Origin: Streptomyces mirabilis | GTDB lineage: Bacteria; Actinomycetota; Actinomycetes; Streptomycetales; Streptomycetaceae | Length of the DNA stretch: 64,000 nt | Assembly: GCF_039503195.1 (NCBI RefSeq) | Contig: NZ_JBCJKP010000001.1 | Coordinates: 3,534,001 to 3,598,000, forward strand | Direction: 5' to 3' | In this document: one piece after another, positions 17,020 to 26,545 of the stretch | Layout of the letters: each line of letters starts with the position of its first letter | Numbering within the stretch: the stretch's first letter is position 1 | Position numbers and translations under genes: made by a program | The notes under the pieces: model-generated | Databases searched by the model: none | The model's input: only the letters and a program-made list of their open reading frames with translations | What the model was told of the DNA's origin: nothing

Positions 17020-17988
17020 GTGACCGACGCCGCCCCTACGGCAGCCCGTCGACCCGGTGAGCAGGCGCTCGCCGCGCTCGGCCTGGGCGCGCCCGCCCTC
17101 TCCCCCGCCGACGCCTCGCCGCACACCTTCCCGGGGGGCGGCCGTTGGCGCACCGAGGTTCCCTCCGTGGAGGGGCCCGAGGCCCTGGCCGTGGTCCTCA
17201 AGGAGTCCTCGCGGCTCGACGTACCGATCCACCGGATCAGCCAGGGCAGCGGTGTCTGGATGCTGACCGACGCCGAGATCACCGAGATGGTCGAGGCCAC
17301 CGGTGAACGAGACATCGAGCTCTGCCTGTTCACCGGGCCGCGCGGCACCTGGGACATCGGCGGTTCAGTGCGCTCGGACTCGCGCGGCGGCGGTCTGCGG
17401 GCCCGTGGCCACGACGCGGTGGCCGGCTGCGTCGAAGATGCCCTCCGCGCAACGGAGTTGGGCGTCAAGTGCCTCCTCGTCGCCGACGAGGGCGTCTTGT
17501 GGACCCTGCACCGGGCTCGTGCGGCGGGGATCATCCCGGCCGACACCACCCTCAAGCTCTCGGCACTGGTGGGTCCGGTCAACCCGGCCTCGTACGCGGT
17601 GTACGAGAACCTCGGCGCGGACTCCATCAACGTGCCGAGCGATCTGACGCTCGATCATCTCACCGAGATACGGCGAGTTTCGGCCGCCCCGATGGACATG
17701 TACATCGAGGCTCCCGACGACCTCGGAGGCTATGTGCGGATGTACGAGGTCGCCGAGCTGATCCGGCGCGGCGCACCGCTGTACCTCAAGTTCGGCCTGT
17801 CCAAAGCCCCCGGAATCTACCCGTACGGGCACCACTTGAGGGACCTGACCCTGAACACCGCCAAGGAACGGGTGCGTCGCGGCAGGCTCGCCCTGGACCT
17901 GCTCGCGCGGCACGGAGCGGACGGCGACATGGCGCCGCTCGGCTCCCGGCTGCCCGGAACTCTCACGCGCTTCAACACCACCTCATAA
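17020..17988 (+). CDS. Unknown TIM-barrel-like protein of the sugar-acid regulon
   Basis: A 322-residue soluble protein from GTG 17020 (AAGGA upstream). I cannot name its family with certainty; the run of strands and loops (VKCLLVADEG, LKLSALVGPVNPASYAVYEN, LGADSINVPSDLTLDHLTEI, YIEAPDDLGGY) recalls the barrel of U32-type peptidases, and conserved acids (MYIEAPDD) and Lys (LYLKFGLSKAPG) could form an active site. It sits between dehydratase-dehydrogenase and ChvE transporter genes and has its own copy of the shared operator. A sugar-acid aldolase, isomerase or lyase role is an inference from context only. Confidence 0.7.
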   Translation: MTDAAPTAARRPGEQALAALGLGAPALSPADASPHTFPGGGRWRTEVPSVEGPEALAVVLKESSRLDVPIHRISQGSGVWMLTDAEITEMVEATGERDIELCLFTGPRGTWDIGGSVRSDSRGGGLRARGHDAVAGCVEDALRATELGVKCLLVADEGVLWTLHRARAAGIIPADTTLKLSALVGPVNPASYAVYENLGADSINVPSDLTLDHLTEIRRVSAAPMDMYIEAPDDLGGYVRMYEVAELIRRGAPLYLKFGLSKAPGIYPYGHHLRDLTLNTAKERVRRGRLALDLLARHGADGDMAPLGSRLPGTLTRFNTTS

Positions 17989-18129
17989 CGTTCGCACAAA
18001 CCCCCTTCACACAAGCCGACACAGCCGCGCACAATCCCACACACCTCTACTCGGTCTTCCCTCGCAACGCTCTCGGAGCATCCCCGTAACGCGAGACCGA
18101 GCCGGTCCAAGACATCAAGGATGATGATC

Positions 18130-19242
18130 ATGCGTAACCGCAGAGCCGCTCTCACCGCCATCGCCGGCGCGGCCTCCCTCGCCCTCACCCTGACCGCCTG
18201 CGGCCAGAACAGCGACGGCGGCAGCAAGGACTCCTCGGGGAGCACCAAGGGCGCCACGATCGGCATCTCGATGCCGACCAAGTCCTCCGAGCGCTGGATC
18301 GGCGACGGAAACAACGTGGTCAAGGACCTTCAGTCGAAGGGCTACAAGACCAAGCTGGCCTTCGGCGAGGACGACCCCGACACCCAGGTCTCGCAGATCG
18401 AGAACATGATCACGCAGGGTGTGAAGGCCCTGATCATCGCGGCCATCGACAACAAGTCGATGAACAACGTGCTCCAGCAGGCCGCCGACGCGAAGATCCC
18501 GGTGATCTCCTACGACCGACTGATCCTCGGCACCAAGAACGTCGACTACTACGCGTCGTTCGACAACGAGAAGGTCGGCGAGCTCCAGGGCAACTACATC
18601 CTGCAGAAGCTCGGTCTCGCGGACGGCTCCAAGAAGGGCCCGTTCAACATCGAGCTCTTCGCCGGCTCGAACGACGACAACAACACGAAGTACTTCTTCG
18701 GCGGCGCGATGAAGGTCCTGCAGCCGTACATCGACAAGAAGCAGCTCAACGTCAAGTCCGGCCAGACCGCGCTGAACCAGGTCACCACCCTGCGCTGGGA
18801 CGGCGGCACCGCCCAGAGGCGCATGGACGACATCCTGACCTCGTCGTACAAGAGCGCCCGGGTCGACGCGGTGCTCTCGCCCTACGACGGCATCTCCATC
18901 GGCATCCTCTCCTCGCTGAAGTCGGACGACTACGGCTCCAAGAGCAAGCCGCTGCCGGTCGTCACCGGCCAGGACGCCGAGCTGGCCTCCGTGAAGTCGA
19001 TCATCGCGGGCGAGCAGACGCAGACCGTCTACAAGGACACCCGCAAGCTGGCGACGGTGGCCTCGGGCATGGTCGACGCGGCCCTCAAGGGCAAGAAGCC
19101 CGAGCTGAACGACACCAAGACGTACGACAACGGCACCAAGGTCGTCCCCGCCTACCTGCTCCAGCCGGTCAGCGTCGACAAGACCAACTACGAGAAGGAA
19201 CTGGTCGGCACCGGCTACTACAAGGACAGCGACCTCAAGTAA
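18130..19242 (+). CDS. chvE: ChvE-type monosaccharide-binding lipoprotein
   Basis: A 370-residue periplasmic-binding-protein-fold lipoprotein. ATG 18130 is 8 bases after AAGGA; the two ATGs just upstream are worse placed. The lipobox LTAC gives lipidation at Cys24. The mature part starts [20 protein letters not shown] and has [29 protein letters not shown] and the FAGSNDDNN sugar-site motif of ChvE/multiple-monosaccharide binders. It captures aldoses such as arabinose, galactose, xylose or glucose outside the membrane for the MmsAB transporter encoded next. Confidence 0.92.
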   Translation: MRNRRAALTAIAGAASLALTLTACGQNSDGGSKDSSGSTKGATIGISMPTKSSERWIGDGNNVVKDLQSKGYKTKLAFGEDDPDTQVSQIENMITQGVKALIIAAIDNKSMNNVLQQAADAKIPVISYDRLILGTKNVDYYASFDNEKVGELQGNYILQKLGLADGSKKGPFNIELFAGSNDDNNTKYFFGGAMKVLQPYIDKKQLNVKSGQTALNQVTTLRWDGGTAQRRMDDILTSSYKSARVDAVLSPYDGISIGILSSLKSDDYGSKSKPLPVVTGQDAELASVKSIIAGEQTQTVYKDTRKLATVASGMVDAALKGKKPELNDTKTYDNGTKVVPAYLLQPVSVDKTNYEKELVGTGYYKDSDLK

Positions 19243-19274
19243 CCGCCACCCTCTAGTGATTGGAAGGCACGACC

Positions 19275-20825
19275 ATGGCGGGACCCGTCCTGGAAATGCG
19301 CTCGATCGTCAAGACCTTTCCCGGCGTCAAGGCGCTGTCGGACGTCACTCTGACCGTCCAGCAGGGCGAGGTCCATGCCATCTGCGGGGAGAACGGCGCC
19401 GGCAAGTCGACCTTGATGAAGGTCCTCTCCGGCGTTCACCCGCACGGGAGTTACGAGGGGGACATCCTCTTCGAGGGGGAGGTCTGCTCCTTCAAGGACA
19501 TCAGGGCCAGTGAGCACCGCGGCATCGTGATCATCCACCAGGAACTGGCGCTGGTGCCCTACCTCTCCATCGCGGAGAACATCTTCCTCGGCAACGAGCA
19601 CGCCACCCGCGGGCTCATCAGCTGGACCGAGACGCTGCGGCACGCCTCCGAGCTGCTGCGGCGGGTCGGGCTCGACGAGAACCCGCAGACCCGCGTCGCC
19701 GACATCGGCGTGGGCAAGCAGCAGCTCGTGGAGATCGCGAAGGCGCTGTCGAAGCAGGTGAAGCTGCTCATCCTGGATGAGCCGACGGCCGCCCTGAACG
19801 ACGAGGACAGCGGCAAACTGCTGGATCTCATCCTGGAGTTGAAGAACCAGGGCATCACCTCGATCATCATTTCCCACAAGCTGAACGAGATCGCGCGGGT
19901 AGCGGACTCGGTGACGATCCTGCGTGACGGCCGGACCATCGAGACCCTCGACGTGAAGGCCCCGGAGACCACCGAGGACCGGATCATCAGCGGCATGGTC
20001 GGCCGCGACCTCGAGCACCGCTTCCCGGAGCGGACGCCGCACCACCCGGAGGAGGGCACCGCGCCCGCCCTGGAGGTCCGCGACTGGACCGTGTTCCACC
20101 CGATCGACCAGCAGCGCAAGGTCGTCGACGACGTGTCGATCTCCGTACGGCGCGGCGAGATCGTCGGCATCGCGGGACTCATGGGCGCCGGCCGCACCGA
20201 ACTGGCGATGAACGTCTTCGGACGCACCTACGGCCGCTACGCGGGCGGCACGGTACTCCGGGACGGCAAGGAGATCCGTACCAAGACCGTCTCCGAAGCG
20301 GTCGGACACGGCATCGCGTACGTCACCGAGGACCGCAAGCACTACGGCCTCAACCTCATCGACACCATCAACCGCAACATCACGCTCAGTGCCCTGGGCA
20401 AGGTGTCGAAGCGCGGGATCGTCGACGAGCACGAGGAGCGGCAGGTCTCCGAGGGCTACCGCAAGTCCATGAACATCAAGGCGCCGACCGTCTTCGAGCC
20501 GGTGGGCAAGCTGTCGGGCGGCAACCAGCAGAAGGTCGTCCTCAGCAAGTGGATCTTCGCGGGCCCCGAGGTGCTGATCCTCGACGAGCCGACCCGCGGG
20601 ATCGACGTGGGGGCAAAGTTCGAGATCTACACGGTCATCGACAAGCTGGCGGCCGAGGGCAAGGCGGTCGTCTTCATCTCCTCCGAGCTCCCGGAGCTGC
20701 TCGGAATGTGCGACCGCATCTACACGATGGCCGCAGGACGGCTGACGGGTGAGTTCTCGCGGGCGGAGGCCTCGCAGGAAACGCTGATGCGCCAGATGAC
20801 GAAGGACAAAGAGGTAACCCGATGA
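19275..20825 (+). CDS. mmsA: Multiple-monosaccharide ABC transporter ATPase, two nucleotide-binding domains
   Basis: A 516-residue tandem ATPase. ATG 19275 follows GGAAGG (19262-19267). The first domain has Walker [10 protein letters not shown], a divergent signature ([10 protein letters not shown]) and [10 protein letters not shown]; the second has a degenerate P-loop ([10 protein letters not shown]), [11 protein letters not shown] and [11 protein letters not shown]. This asymmetry is normal for CUT2 sugar transporters of the RbsA/GguA type. It overlaps the permease gene by ATGA, so both are made together in a fixed ratio. Confidence 0.95.
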   Translation: MAGPVLEMRSIVKTFPGVKALSDVTLTVQQGEVHAICGENGAGKSTLMKVLSGVHPHGSYEGDILFEGEVCSFKDIRASEHRGIVIIHQELALVPYLSIAENIFLGNEHATRGLISWTETLRHASELLRRVGLDENPQTRVADIGVGKQQLVEIAKALSKQVKLLILDEPTAALNDEDSGKLLDLILELKNQGITSIIISHKLNEIARVADSVTILRDGRTIETLDVKAPETTEDRIISGMVGRDLEHRFPERTPHHPEEGTAPALEVRDWTVFHPIDQQRKVVDDVSISVRRGEIVGIAGLMGAGRTELAMNVFGRTYGRYAGGTVLRDGKEIRTKTVSEAVGHGIAYVTEDRKHYGLNLIDTINRNITLSALGKVSKRGIVDEHEERQVSEGYRKSMNIKAPTVFEPVGKLSGGNQQKVVLSKWIFAGPEVLILDEPTRGIDVGAKFEIYTVIDKLAAEGKAVVFISSELPELLGMCDRIYTMAAGRLTGEFSRAEASQETLMRQMTKDKEVTR

Positions 20826-22066
20826 GCACGGATGTGACCGCCAAGACGCCGGCCCCGGCGCCGCCCGGCAAGAGCGGCTCGGCCACGGGCGAGAGCCTGC
20901 TTCAGCTGATGCTGGACGGCATGCGCCGCAACATGCGGCAGTACGGCATGCTGTTCGCCCTCGGTCTGATCGTGGTGCTGTTCGCCGTGTGGACCAACGG
21001 CGACCTGCTGCTGCCGCGCAACGTCTCCAACCTGGTGCTGCAGAACAGCTACATCCTGATCCTCGCGATCGGCATGATGCTCGTCATCATCGCGGGCCAC
21101 ATCGACCTGTCGGTCGGCTCGTTGACGGCGTTCGTGGGCGCGGTGGGAGCCGTGCTGATGGTCAACCACAACATCTCCTGGCCCATCGCCCTGGTGCTGT
21201 GTCTGGCCATGGGCGCCGCCGCGGGCGCCGCGCAAGGGTTCCTCATCGCGTATCTCGGCATACCGTCGTTCATCGTGACCCTGGCGGGCATGCTGACCTT
21301 CCGCGGTCTGACCGAGATCTTCCTCAAGGGCCAGACGATCGGCCCGTTCCCCGAGGGTCTGCAGAAGGTCGCCAACAGCTTCCTGCCCGAGGTCGGCCCC
21401 CACACGAACTACCACAACCTGACCCTGCTCCTGGGCATCGGGCTGATCGCGTTCGTGGTGGTCAAGGAGACCCGCGACCGCAAGCGGCAGACGGAGTTCT
21501 CCCTCGACGTACTCCCGCGCAACCTCTTCCTCCTCAAGCTCGTCGCGCTGATCGCCGCCGTCGCCACCGTCACCATGCTGCTCGCCAGCTACAAGGGCGC
21601 CCCGGTGGTCCTGCTGATCCTCGGCGTCCTGGTCGCCGGCTTCGGCTACCTGATGCGCAACGCGGTCATCGGCCGGCACATCTACGCGATCGGCGGCAAC
21701 CTCCCGGCGGCCAAGCTGTCGGGTGTGAAGGACAAGAAGGTCACCTTCCTGGTCTTCCTGAACATGGGCATGCTCGCGGCCCTGGCGGGTCTGGTCTTCG
21801 CCGCCCGCTTCAACGCGGCCTCGCCCAAGGCCGGTCTGAACTTCGAACTGGAGGCGATCGCGGCCTCGTTCATCGGCGGTGCGTCGATGAGCGGTGGCGT
21901 GGGCACGGTCCTCGGCGCGATCATCGGTGGTCTCGTCCTGGGCGTGCTGAACAACGGTATGAACCTCGTCGGCATCGGCTCCGACTGGCAGCAGGTCATC
22001 AAGGGTCTGGTACTGCTGGCCGCGGTCGGGTTCGACGTGTGGAACAAGCGCAAGGTCGGTTCGTAA
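20822..22066 (+). CDS. mmsB: Multiple-monosaccharide ABC transporter permease
   Basis: A 414-residue CUT2 permease of the GguB type with about 10-12 membrane helices. Recognisable pieces are [49 protein letters not shown] and the C-terminal [20 protein letters not shown] seen across ribose/xylose permeases. It forms the channel of the ChvE-MmsAB complex. A strong hairpin terminator begins 7 bp after the stop. Confidence 0.95.
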   Translation: MSTDVTAKTPAPAPPGKSGSATGESLLQLMLDGMRRNMRQYGMLFALGLIVVLFAVWTNGDLLLPRNVSNLVLQNSYILILAIGMMLVIIAGHIDLSVGSLTAFVGAVGAVLMVNHNISWPIALVLCLAMGAAAGAAQGFLIAYLGIPSFIVTLAGMLTFRGLTEIFLKGQTIGPFPEGLQKVANSFLPEVGPHTNYHNLTLLLGIGLIAFVVVKETRDRKRQTEFSLDVLPRNLFLLKLVALIAAVATVTMLLASYKGAPVVLLILGVLVAGFGYLMRNAVIGRHIYAIGGNLPAAKLSGVKDKKVTFLVFLNMGMLAALAGLVFAARFNAASPKAGLNFELEAIAASFIGGASMSGGVGTVLGAIIGGLVLGVLNNGMNLVGIGSDWQQVIKGLVLLAAVGFDVWNKRKVGS

Positions 22067-22072
22067 ACGACA

Positions 22073-22098
22073 GGGGCCCCGCCGACAGGCGGGGCCCC
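22073..22098 (+). terminator. Terminator after the mmsB permease
   Basis: Perfect 11-bp stem GGGGCCCCGCC / GGCGGGGCCCC with a GACA loop, ending the transporter operon. Confidence 0.9.
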
Positions 22099-22275
22099 GT
22101 CTCCTTGCAGGACTCGGCTTCCTTCACTGCAGGAGCCGCACGTGACTCAGCCCACCAGTCCGAAGGCGGCGGGCTTCCAGCCCGAACCTGTCCCCGAAGG
22201 AACAACAGAAAGATGCCGCACAACTACGCACCGCACAGGCCGGGGAAGCGATTCCCCCCTTTACCAGGAGCCGCA

Positions 22276-23424
22276 ATGGAAACGAGCAGACGTACGGTCA
22301 TCGCCGCGGCCGCGGCCGCGGGACTCGCCGCCGGCACGGTCGGCACCGCCCACGCCAGCACAGGAGGCAGGAAGCCGGTGAAGGAGCTCTTCGGCAAGCT
22401 CGCCGACGGCACCAAGGTCTACCGCTGGTCGCTGGAGAACGGCGGCACGCGCCTGAAGGTCATCTCCTACGGCGGCATCGTCCAGTCCCTGGAGATCCCC
22501 GACCGGCACGGCCGCTACGCCAACGTCTCCCTCGGCTACGACAACCTCGCCTCGTACGTCGCCGGGACGACGTTCTTCGGGGCGACGATCGGCCGCTACG
22601 GCAACCGCATCGCCAAGGGCCGGTTCACCCTGGACGGCAAGGCCTACCAGCTCTCCGTCAACGACGGCGTGAACAGCCTGCACGGCGGCGCCAAGGGTTT
22701 CAACACCAAGGTGTGGGACATCGAGGGCTTCACCTCGGGCTCCGACGTCGGCCTGCACCTGCACTACACCAGCGTCGACGGCGAGATGGGCTACCCGGGC
22801 ACGCTGAAGGTGCAGGTGACGTACACCCTCACCCGGCACGGCGACTGGCGCATCGACTACCGGGCCACCACCGACAAGGCCACCGTCGTCAACCTCACCA
22901 ACCACACGTACTACAACCTCGCCGGTGAGGGCAGCGGCGGCATCTACGACCACGAGCTGCACCTGGCCGCGGGCCGCTACACGCCCACCGACTCGGGGCT
23001 GATCCCCACCGGTGAGCTGGCCAAGGTCGCGGGCACCCCCTTCGACTTCCGCAAGGCCAAGCCGATCGGCCGGGACATCCGTGTCGGCCACCCGCAGCTG
23101 GTCACCGCCAAGGGCTTCGACCACAACTGGGTCCTCGACAAGGGCGTCACCGCCAAGCCCGAGCACATCGCGACCCTGCGCGACCCGAAGTCCGGCCGCA
23201 CCCTGAAGATCGCGACGGACCAGCCGGGCGTGCAGTTCTACTCGGGCAACTTCCTGGACGGCACCCTGGTCGGCCCCTCCGGGCACACCTACCGGCAGGG
23301 CGACGGCATGTGCCTGGAGACCCAGCACTTCCCGGACTCGCCGAACCACCCGTCGTTCCCCTCGACGGTGCTGCGACCTGGGCAGACGTACCGCACGACG
23401 ACGGTCCACTCGTTCAGCGCGTGA
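22276..23424 (+). CDS. Secreted aldose 1-epimerase (mutarotase)
   Basis: A 382-residue enzyme, ATG 22276 after AGGAG. The N-terminus METSRRTVIAAAAAAGLAAG is a Tat-like signal, so the protein is exported. The GalM fold is evident: VISYGGIVQSLEIPD, GRYGNRIAKGRF, LHGGAKGFNT, the catalytic His in VVNLTNHTYYNL and a Glu near the end in CLETQHFPDSPNHP. It interconverts alpha and beta anomers of galactose, glucose or arabinose. Next to the ChvE system it probably prepares the right anomer for binding and uptake. Confidence 0.94.
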   Translation: METSRRTVIAAAAAAGLAAGTVGTAHASTGGRKPVKELFGKLADGTKVYRWSLENGGTRLKVISYGGIVQSLEIPDRHGRYANVSLGYDNLASYVAGTTFFGATIGRYGNRIAKGRFTLDGKAYQLSVNDGVNSLHGGAKGFNTKVWDIEGFTSGSDVGLHLHYTSVDGEMGYPGTLKVQVTYTLTRHGDWRIDYRATTDKATVVNLTNHTYYNLAGEGSGGIYDHELHLAAGRYTPTDSGLIPTGELAKVAGTPFDFRKAKPIGRDIRVGHPQLVTAKGFDHNWVLDKGVTAKPEHIATLRDPKSGRTLKIATDQPGVQFYSGNFLDGTLVGPSGHTYRQGDGMCLETQHFPDSPNHPSFPSTVLRPGQTYRTTTVHSFSA

Positions 23425-23450
23425 CGTCCGGCTGACATCCGTGTGACATC

Positions 23451-23480
23451 GGGGCCCCGCTGGTGACGCCACCGGGGCCC
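23451..23480 (+). terminator. Terminator after the aldose epimerase
   Basis: Outer stem GGGCCCC/GGGGCCC with an inner GGTG/CACC stem, followed by TTT. Confidence 0.75.
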
Positions 23481-23604
23481 TTTCGGTTGCCTGGAAAAGT
23501 CAACCCTTACTCGATCCCCACGAGTTGAACGGCGCCTCCTCCGCCTCCGTATGAAAGGGCGGCCCGTGCTCCCCCGCACGGGCCACCCAGAGACCGGAGG
23601 TTCC

Positions 23605-25446
23605 ATGGCCGACAACGTCGCCTCGCTGTTCCGCGGCACTGCGGCGCACAGCCCCTCGATGGCTGCGCTGGCCCGCGAGAGCGATGGAATCGGCCCGATC
23701 GACTTCTGCATCCCGTGCAACCCGTACTTCCCCACCCCCGGTATGTTCGACGAACTGGCCGGGCGGTTGCGCGAGATCATCACGTACTACCCGAGCAGCG
23801 CCGACACGATCACGGCCGAGCTGTGCGCGCTGCTCCAACTCCCGCCGAGCTGCGTCGCGATGGGCAACGGTTCCACGGAACTGATCACCTGGATCGACCA
23901 CCTGCTCGTGCGCGAGTCCCTCGCCATCCCCGTCCCCACCTTCGGCCGCTGGACCGACCAGCCCATGGAGACCGGCAAGCGGGTCGACATGTTCCCGCTC
24001 ATGGAGTCCAACGGCTTCGCTCTGGACCCGGCCCAGTACATCGAGTTCATCCGCGCCCGCGGCACCCGTGTCGCCGTCATCTGCAACCCGAACAACCCCG
24101 ACGGCGGCTTCCTCAGCCGCCGTGCGGTCGTCAACTTCATGGACCAGCTCCAGGACCTGGACCTGATCGTCATCGACGAGTCGTTCCTGGAGTTCGCCGA
24201 CGCCGAGAACGACCCGAGCGTCGTGGAAGAGGCCGTCCTACGGCCCAACGTCATCGTCCTGCGCAGCCTCGGCAAGAACTTCGGCCTGCACGGCATCCGC
24301 TTCGGCTATCTCGTGGCCAACCCCGCGCTCGCGGGCAAGATCCGCTCCATGCTGCCCAAGTGGAACCTCAACTCCTTCGCGGAGACCGTGGTGTTCATGC
24401 TCAAGGAGCACGGCGCCGAGTACATGGAGAGCCTGCACCTGGTGCGCCGCGACCGCCTCGACATGGCCCGCCAGCTCTCGGCGCTCCCCGGTCTGACCGT
24501 CTATCCCTCCCAGGGCAACTTCCTCTTCGTACGGCTTCCCGTGGGCGCCGAGGGCACCGTCGTGCGCGACCGACTGCTGAGCGAGCACCGGATCCTGGTC
24601 CGTGAGTGCGGCAACAAGATCGGCTCGTCCAGTCGCTTCCTGAGACTCGTAGTGCGCCCCGAGACGGACGTGCGTCGCCTGGTGTCCGGCATGGAACAGG
24701 TGCTCTACGGGTCCAGGAGGGGAGCCGCCGTACCCGAGCTGGGCACAGGGACCAGCTACAGCTCGGGTACGGCGGCGGTGGACCGTCTGATCAGCGAGAC
24801 GAACGGGGTCGGCATGCCACTGGCCGCGCAGGCCGCCGCGATGCCGAGCCTGCCGCCCGCCCAGACCTGGCCGGGCCCGGCGCCGGCGCAGGCCCCCACC
24901 GGGATGCCGGGCCTGGTCCCCGCCCCTGCTCCGGCCGCCGCGATGATGCCGCAGCAGCAGCCCGCGGCACGCATGCCCGCGCCTGCCCCGCCGCAGCGGC
25001 AGCCCATGCCCGCGGTCGCCCAGATGCCCAACGTCGCGCAGATGCCCGGGGTGGCCCCGATGCAGCCCGCCCCGCAGATGCAACCGGCCGCCCAGATGAT
25101 GCCGCAGGCGCCGCCGATGTCCGCGGTCGCTCAGATGGCGCAGATGGCCCAGGCCGCACAGGCTCAAGCGCAACGACAGCAGGCGCCGATCCCCGCCGTC
25201 GCCCAGGCCCCGTCACCGGCGGCCCAGGCGCAGGCACGGTCGATGCAGCCGCCGCCGCAGGCACCTGCGATGCCCGCCATGGCCCCCGCCCCGGCCGCCG
25301 GGCTGGGCCAGACCGGCATGCCGGGCCTGCGCAACCGGGGCCTGACCGCCGCCCAGGTACGGGGCCGCACCGAGCCGGAACCGGCACCCGCGCCCCAGCC
25401 CACGGGCTGGCCGGCGGCGGGCGCGATGTACAACCAGGTCGGCTAG
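23605..25446 (+). CDS. PLP-dependent class I/II aminotransferase with long Ala/Pro/Gln/Met tail
   Basis: A 613-residue protein; ATG 23605 is preceded by GGAGG. Residues 1 to about 370 form a HisC/CobD-type fold-type-I aminotransferase: MGNGSTELITWID, NPNNPDGGFLSR, VIDESFLEF, PLP lysine Lys224 in SLGKNFGLHGIRFGY, and the carboxylate-binding Arg in SSRFLRLVV. Family members end near here. A tail of about 240 residues follows, with almost no charge and built from Pro, Ala, Gln and Met (repeats like VAQMPNVAQMPGVAPM). It is likely disordered and may be a scaffold or anchoring segment. No biosynthetic partner genes are adjacent, so the substrate is unknown. Confidence 0.88.
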   Translation: MADNVASLFRGTAAHSPSMAALARESDGIGPIDFCIPCNPYFPTPGMFDELAGRLREIITYYPSSADTITAELCALLQLPPSCVAMGNGSTELITWIDHLLVRESLAIPVPTFGRWTDQPMETGKRVDMFPLMESNGFALDPAQYIEFIRARGTRVAVICNPNNPDGGFLSRRAVVNFMDQLQDLDLIVIDESFLEFADAENDPSVVEEAVLRPNVIVLRSLGKNFGLHGIRFGYLVANPALAGKIRSMLPKWNLNSFAETVVFMLKEHGAEYMESLHLVRRDRLDMARQLSALPGLTVYPSQGNFLFVRLPVGAEGTVVRDRLLSEHRILVRECGNKIGSSSRFLRLVVRPETDVRRLVSGMEQVLYGSRRGAAVPELGTGTSYSSGTAAVDRLISETNGVGMPLAAQAAAMPSLPPAQTWPGPAPAQAPTGMPGLVPAPAPAAAMMPQQQPAARMPAPAPPQRQPMPAVAQMPNVAQMPGVAPMQPAPQMQPAAQMMPQAPPMSAVAQMAQMAQAAQAQAQRQQAPIPAVAQAPSPAAQAQARSMQPPPQAPAMPAMAPAPAAGLGQTGMPGLRNRGLTAAQVRGRTEPEPAPAPQPTGWPAAGAMYNQVG

Positions 25447-25490
25447 GACCTGCCCAGCCGATCACGGCGGAGACGCGGCGTGCGCGGGGT

Positions 25491-26432
25491 TCAGCCCAGG
25501 TAGAAGTCCCTGCGCGCGGCCACGAACGCCTCGATCGTCCGGGCAGGCACGCCCGTGACGCGTTCGACGTCGTCGGACGCGCGGTCGTAGCGGTTTTCCC
25601 GGTGCAGTCGGGCCATGGTGGCGATGTGCTGTTCGGTGTGCAGCGGCAGGCCCGCCTCGGCGAGCACCTCGGTCCGCCACTGGCCGAGCGGCACGTCGAC
25701 ATAGGACACCGGACGCCCCAGCGCCCGTGAGAACTCCTCGGCCATCTCGGTCATGTCGACCGTGCGTGGCCCGGTCAGCTCGTAGACGTGCCCGACGTGC
25801 GGGGCCGGATCGCGGAGCACGGTGGCGACGACGCGGGCGACGTCGTCCACGGCGACCGGCGAGGTGCGTCCGGTGCCGAACGGCAGCGCGATCGTGCCGT
25901 TGTCCCGGATCGATCGCGCCGCCAGTGTGGTGAACAGCGGATTGTCCAGGAACGCCGTCGGCCGGATGTGGACCACCGGCAGACCCGACCAGTCCAGCAC
26001 CTGCTCCGACAGCCAGTGCAGCCGCTGCTGGTGCGACTCCCCGGTGCTGGTGGCGGTCATCTGCGACACCGTCATCTGGGACATGTCGACCAGGCCGTCC
26101 AGCTCCCCCTGCTCGCGCGCCACGCTGGCCACCACGGTCGCCGCGAGCAGCTGGTCCGGCGACACGGGCATCGCGAAGTACATCCGCCCGACACCCTCCA
26201 GCGCGGCGGCGACGGTCTCGGGCCGGGTCAGGTCTCCGACGACGACCTCCGCGCCGAGCACACGCAGCTCGGCCGCACGCGCGTCGTCGCGGCGGACCAT
26301 CACCCGCGCGGGCACGTCCCACGCGCGCAGTTGGTCGAGGACCGTGCGGCCCACGTCACCGGCGTTGGAGATGAGAACAAGATTGCTGGCAACCAACGGT
26401 CGATCTCCTTGTGAGTCGTTGACGGCGCCCAT
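25491..26432 (-). CDS. NmrA-like NAD(P)-binding Rossmann protein
   Basis: A 313-residue atypical short-chain dehydrogenase of the NmrA/HSCARG group. The dinucleotide loop is NAGDVGRTVLDQLRA in place of the usual TGATG, followed by VMVRRDDARAAEL and VVVGDLTRPETVAAALEG. HIRPTAFLDN and an extended C-terminal region fit NmrA. These proteins may sense the NADP state or act as quinone or NAD(P)H reductases. It stands alone, divergent from the orphan binding protein. ATG 26432 is used, although a start around residue 15 is possible. Confidence 0.85.
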   Translation of the reverse strand: MGAVNDSQGDRPLVASNLVLISNAGDVGRTVLDQLRAWDVPARVMVRRDDARAAELRVLGAEVVVGDLTRPETVAAALEGVGRMYFAMPVSPDQLLAATVVASVAREQGELDGLVDMSQMTVSQMTATSTGESHQQRLHWLSEQVLDWSGLPVVHIRPTAFLDNPLFTTLAARSIRDNGTIALPFGTGRTSPVAVDDVARVVATVLRDPAPHVGHVYELTGPRTVDMTEMAEEFSRALGRPVSYVDVPLGQWRTEVLAEAGLPLHTEQHIATMARLHRENRYDRASDDVERVTGVPARTIEAFVAARRDFYLG

Positions 26433-26545
26433 GAGATCACCTGCCCCGTCACACCACCGGAACCAAAACGCAATGGCGGCGGCCCTGTGGCCACCGCCCC
26501 TCCCGGCCTACGATCAACGCTCTTCGTCCAGGAGGGGTGGGTGCC

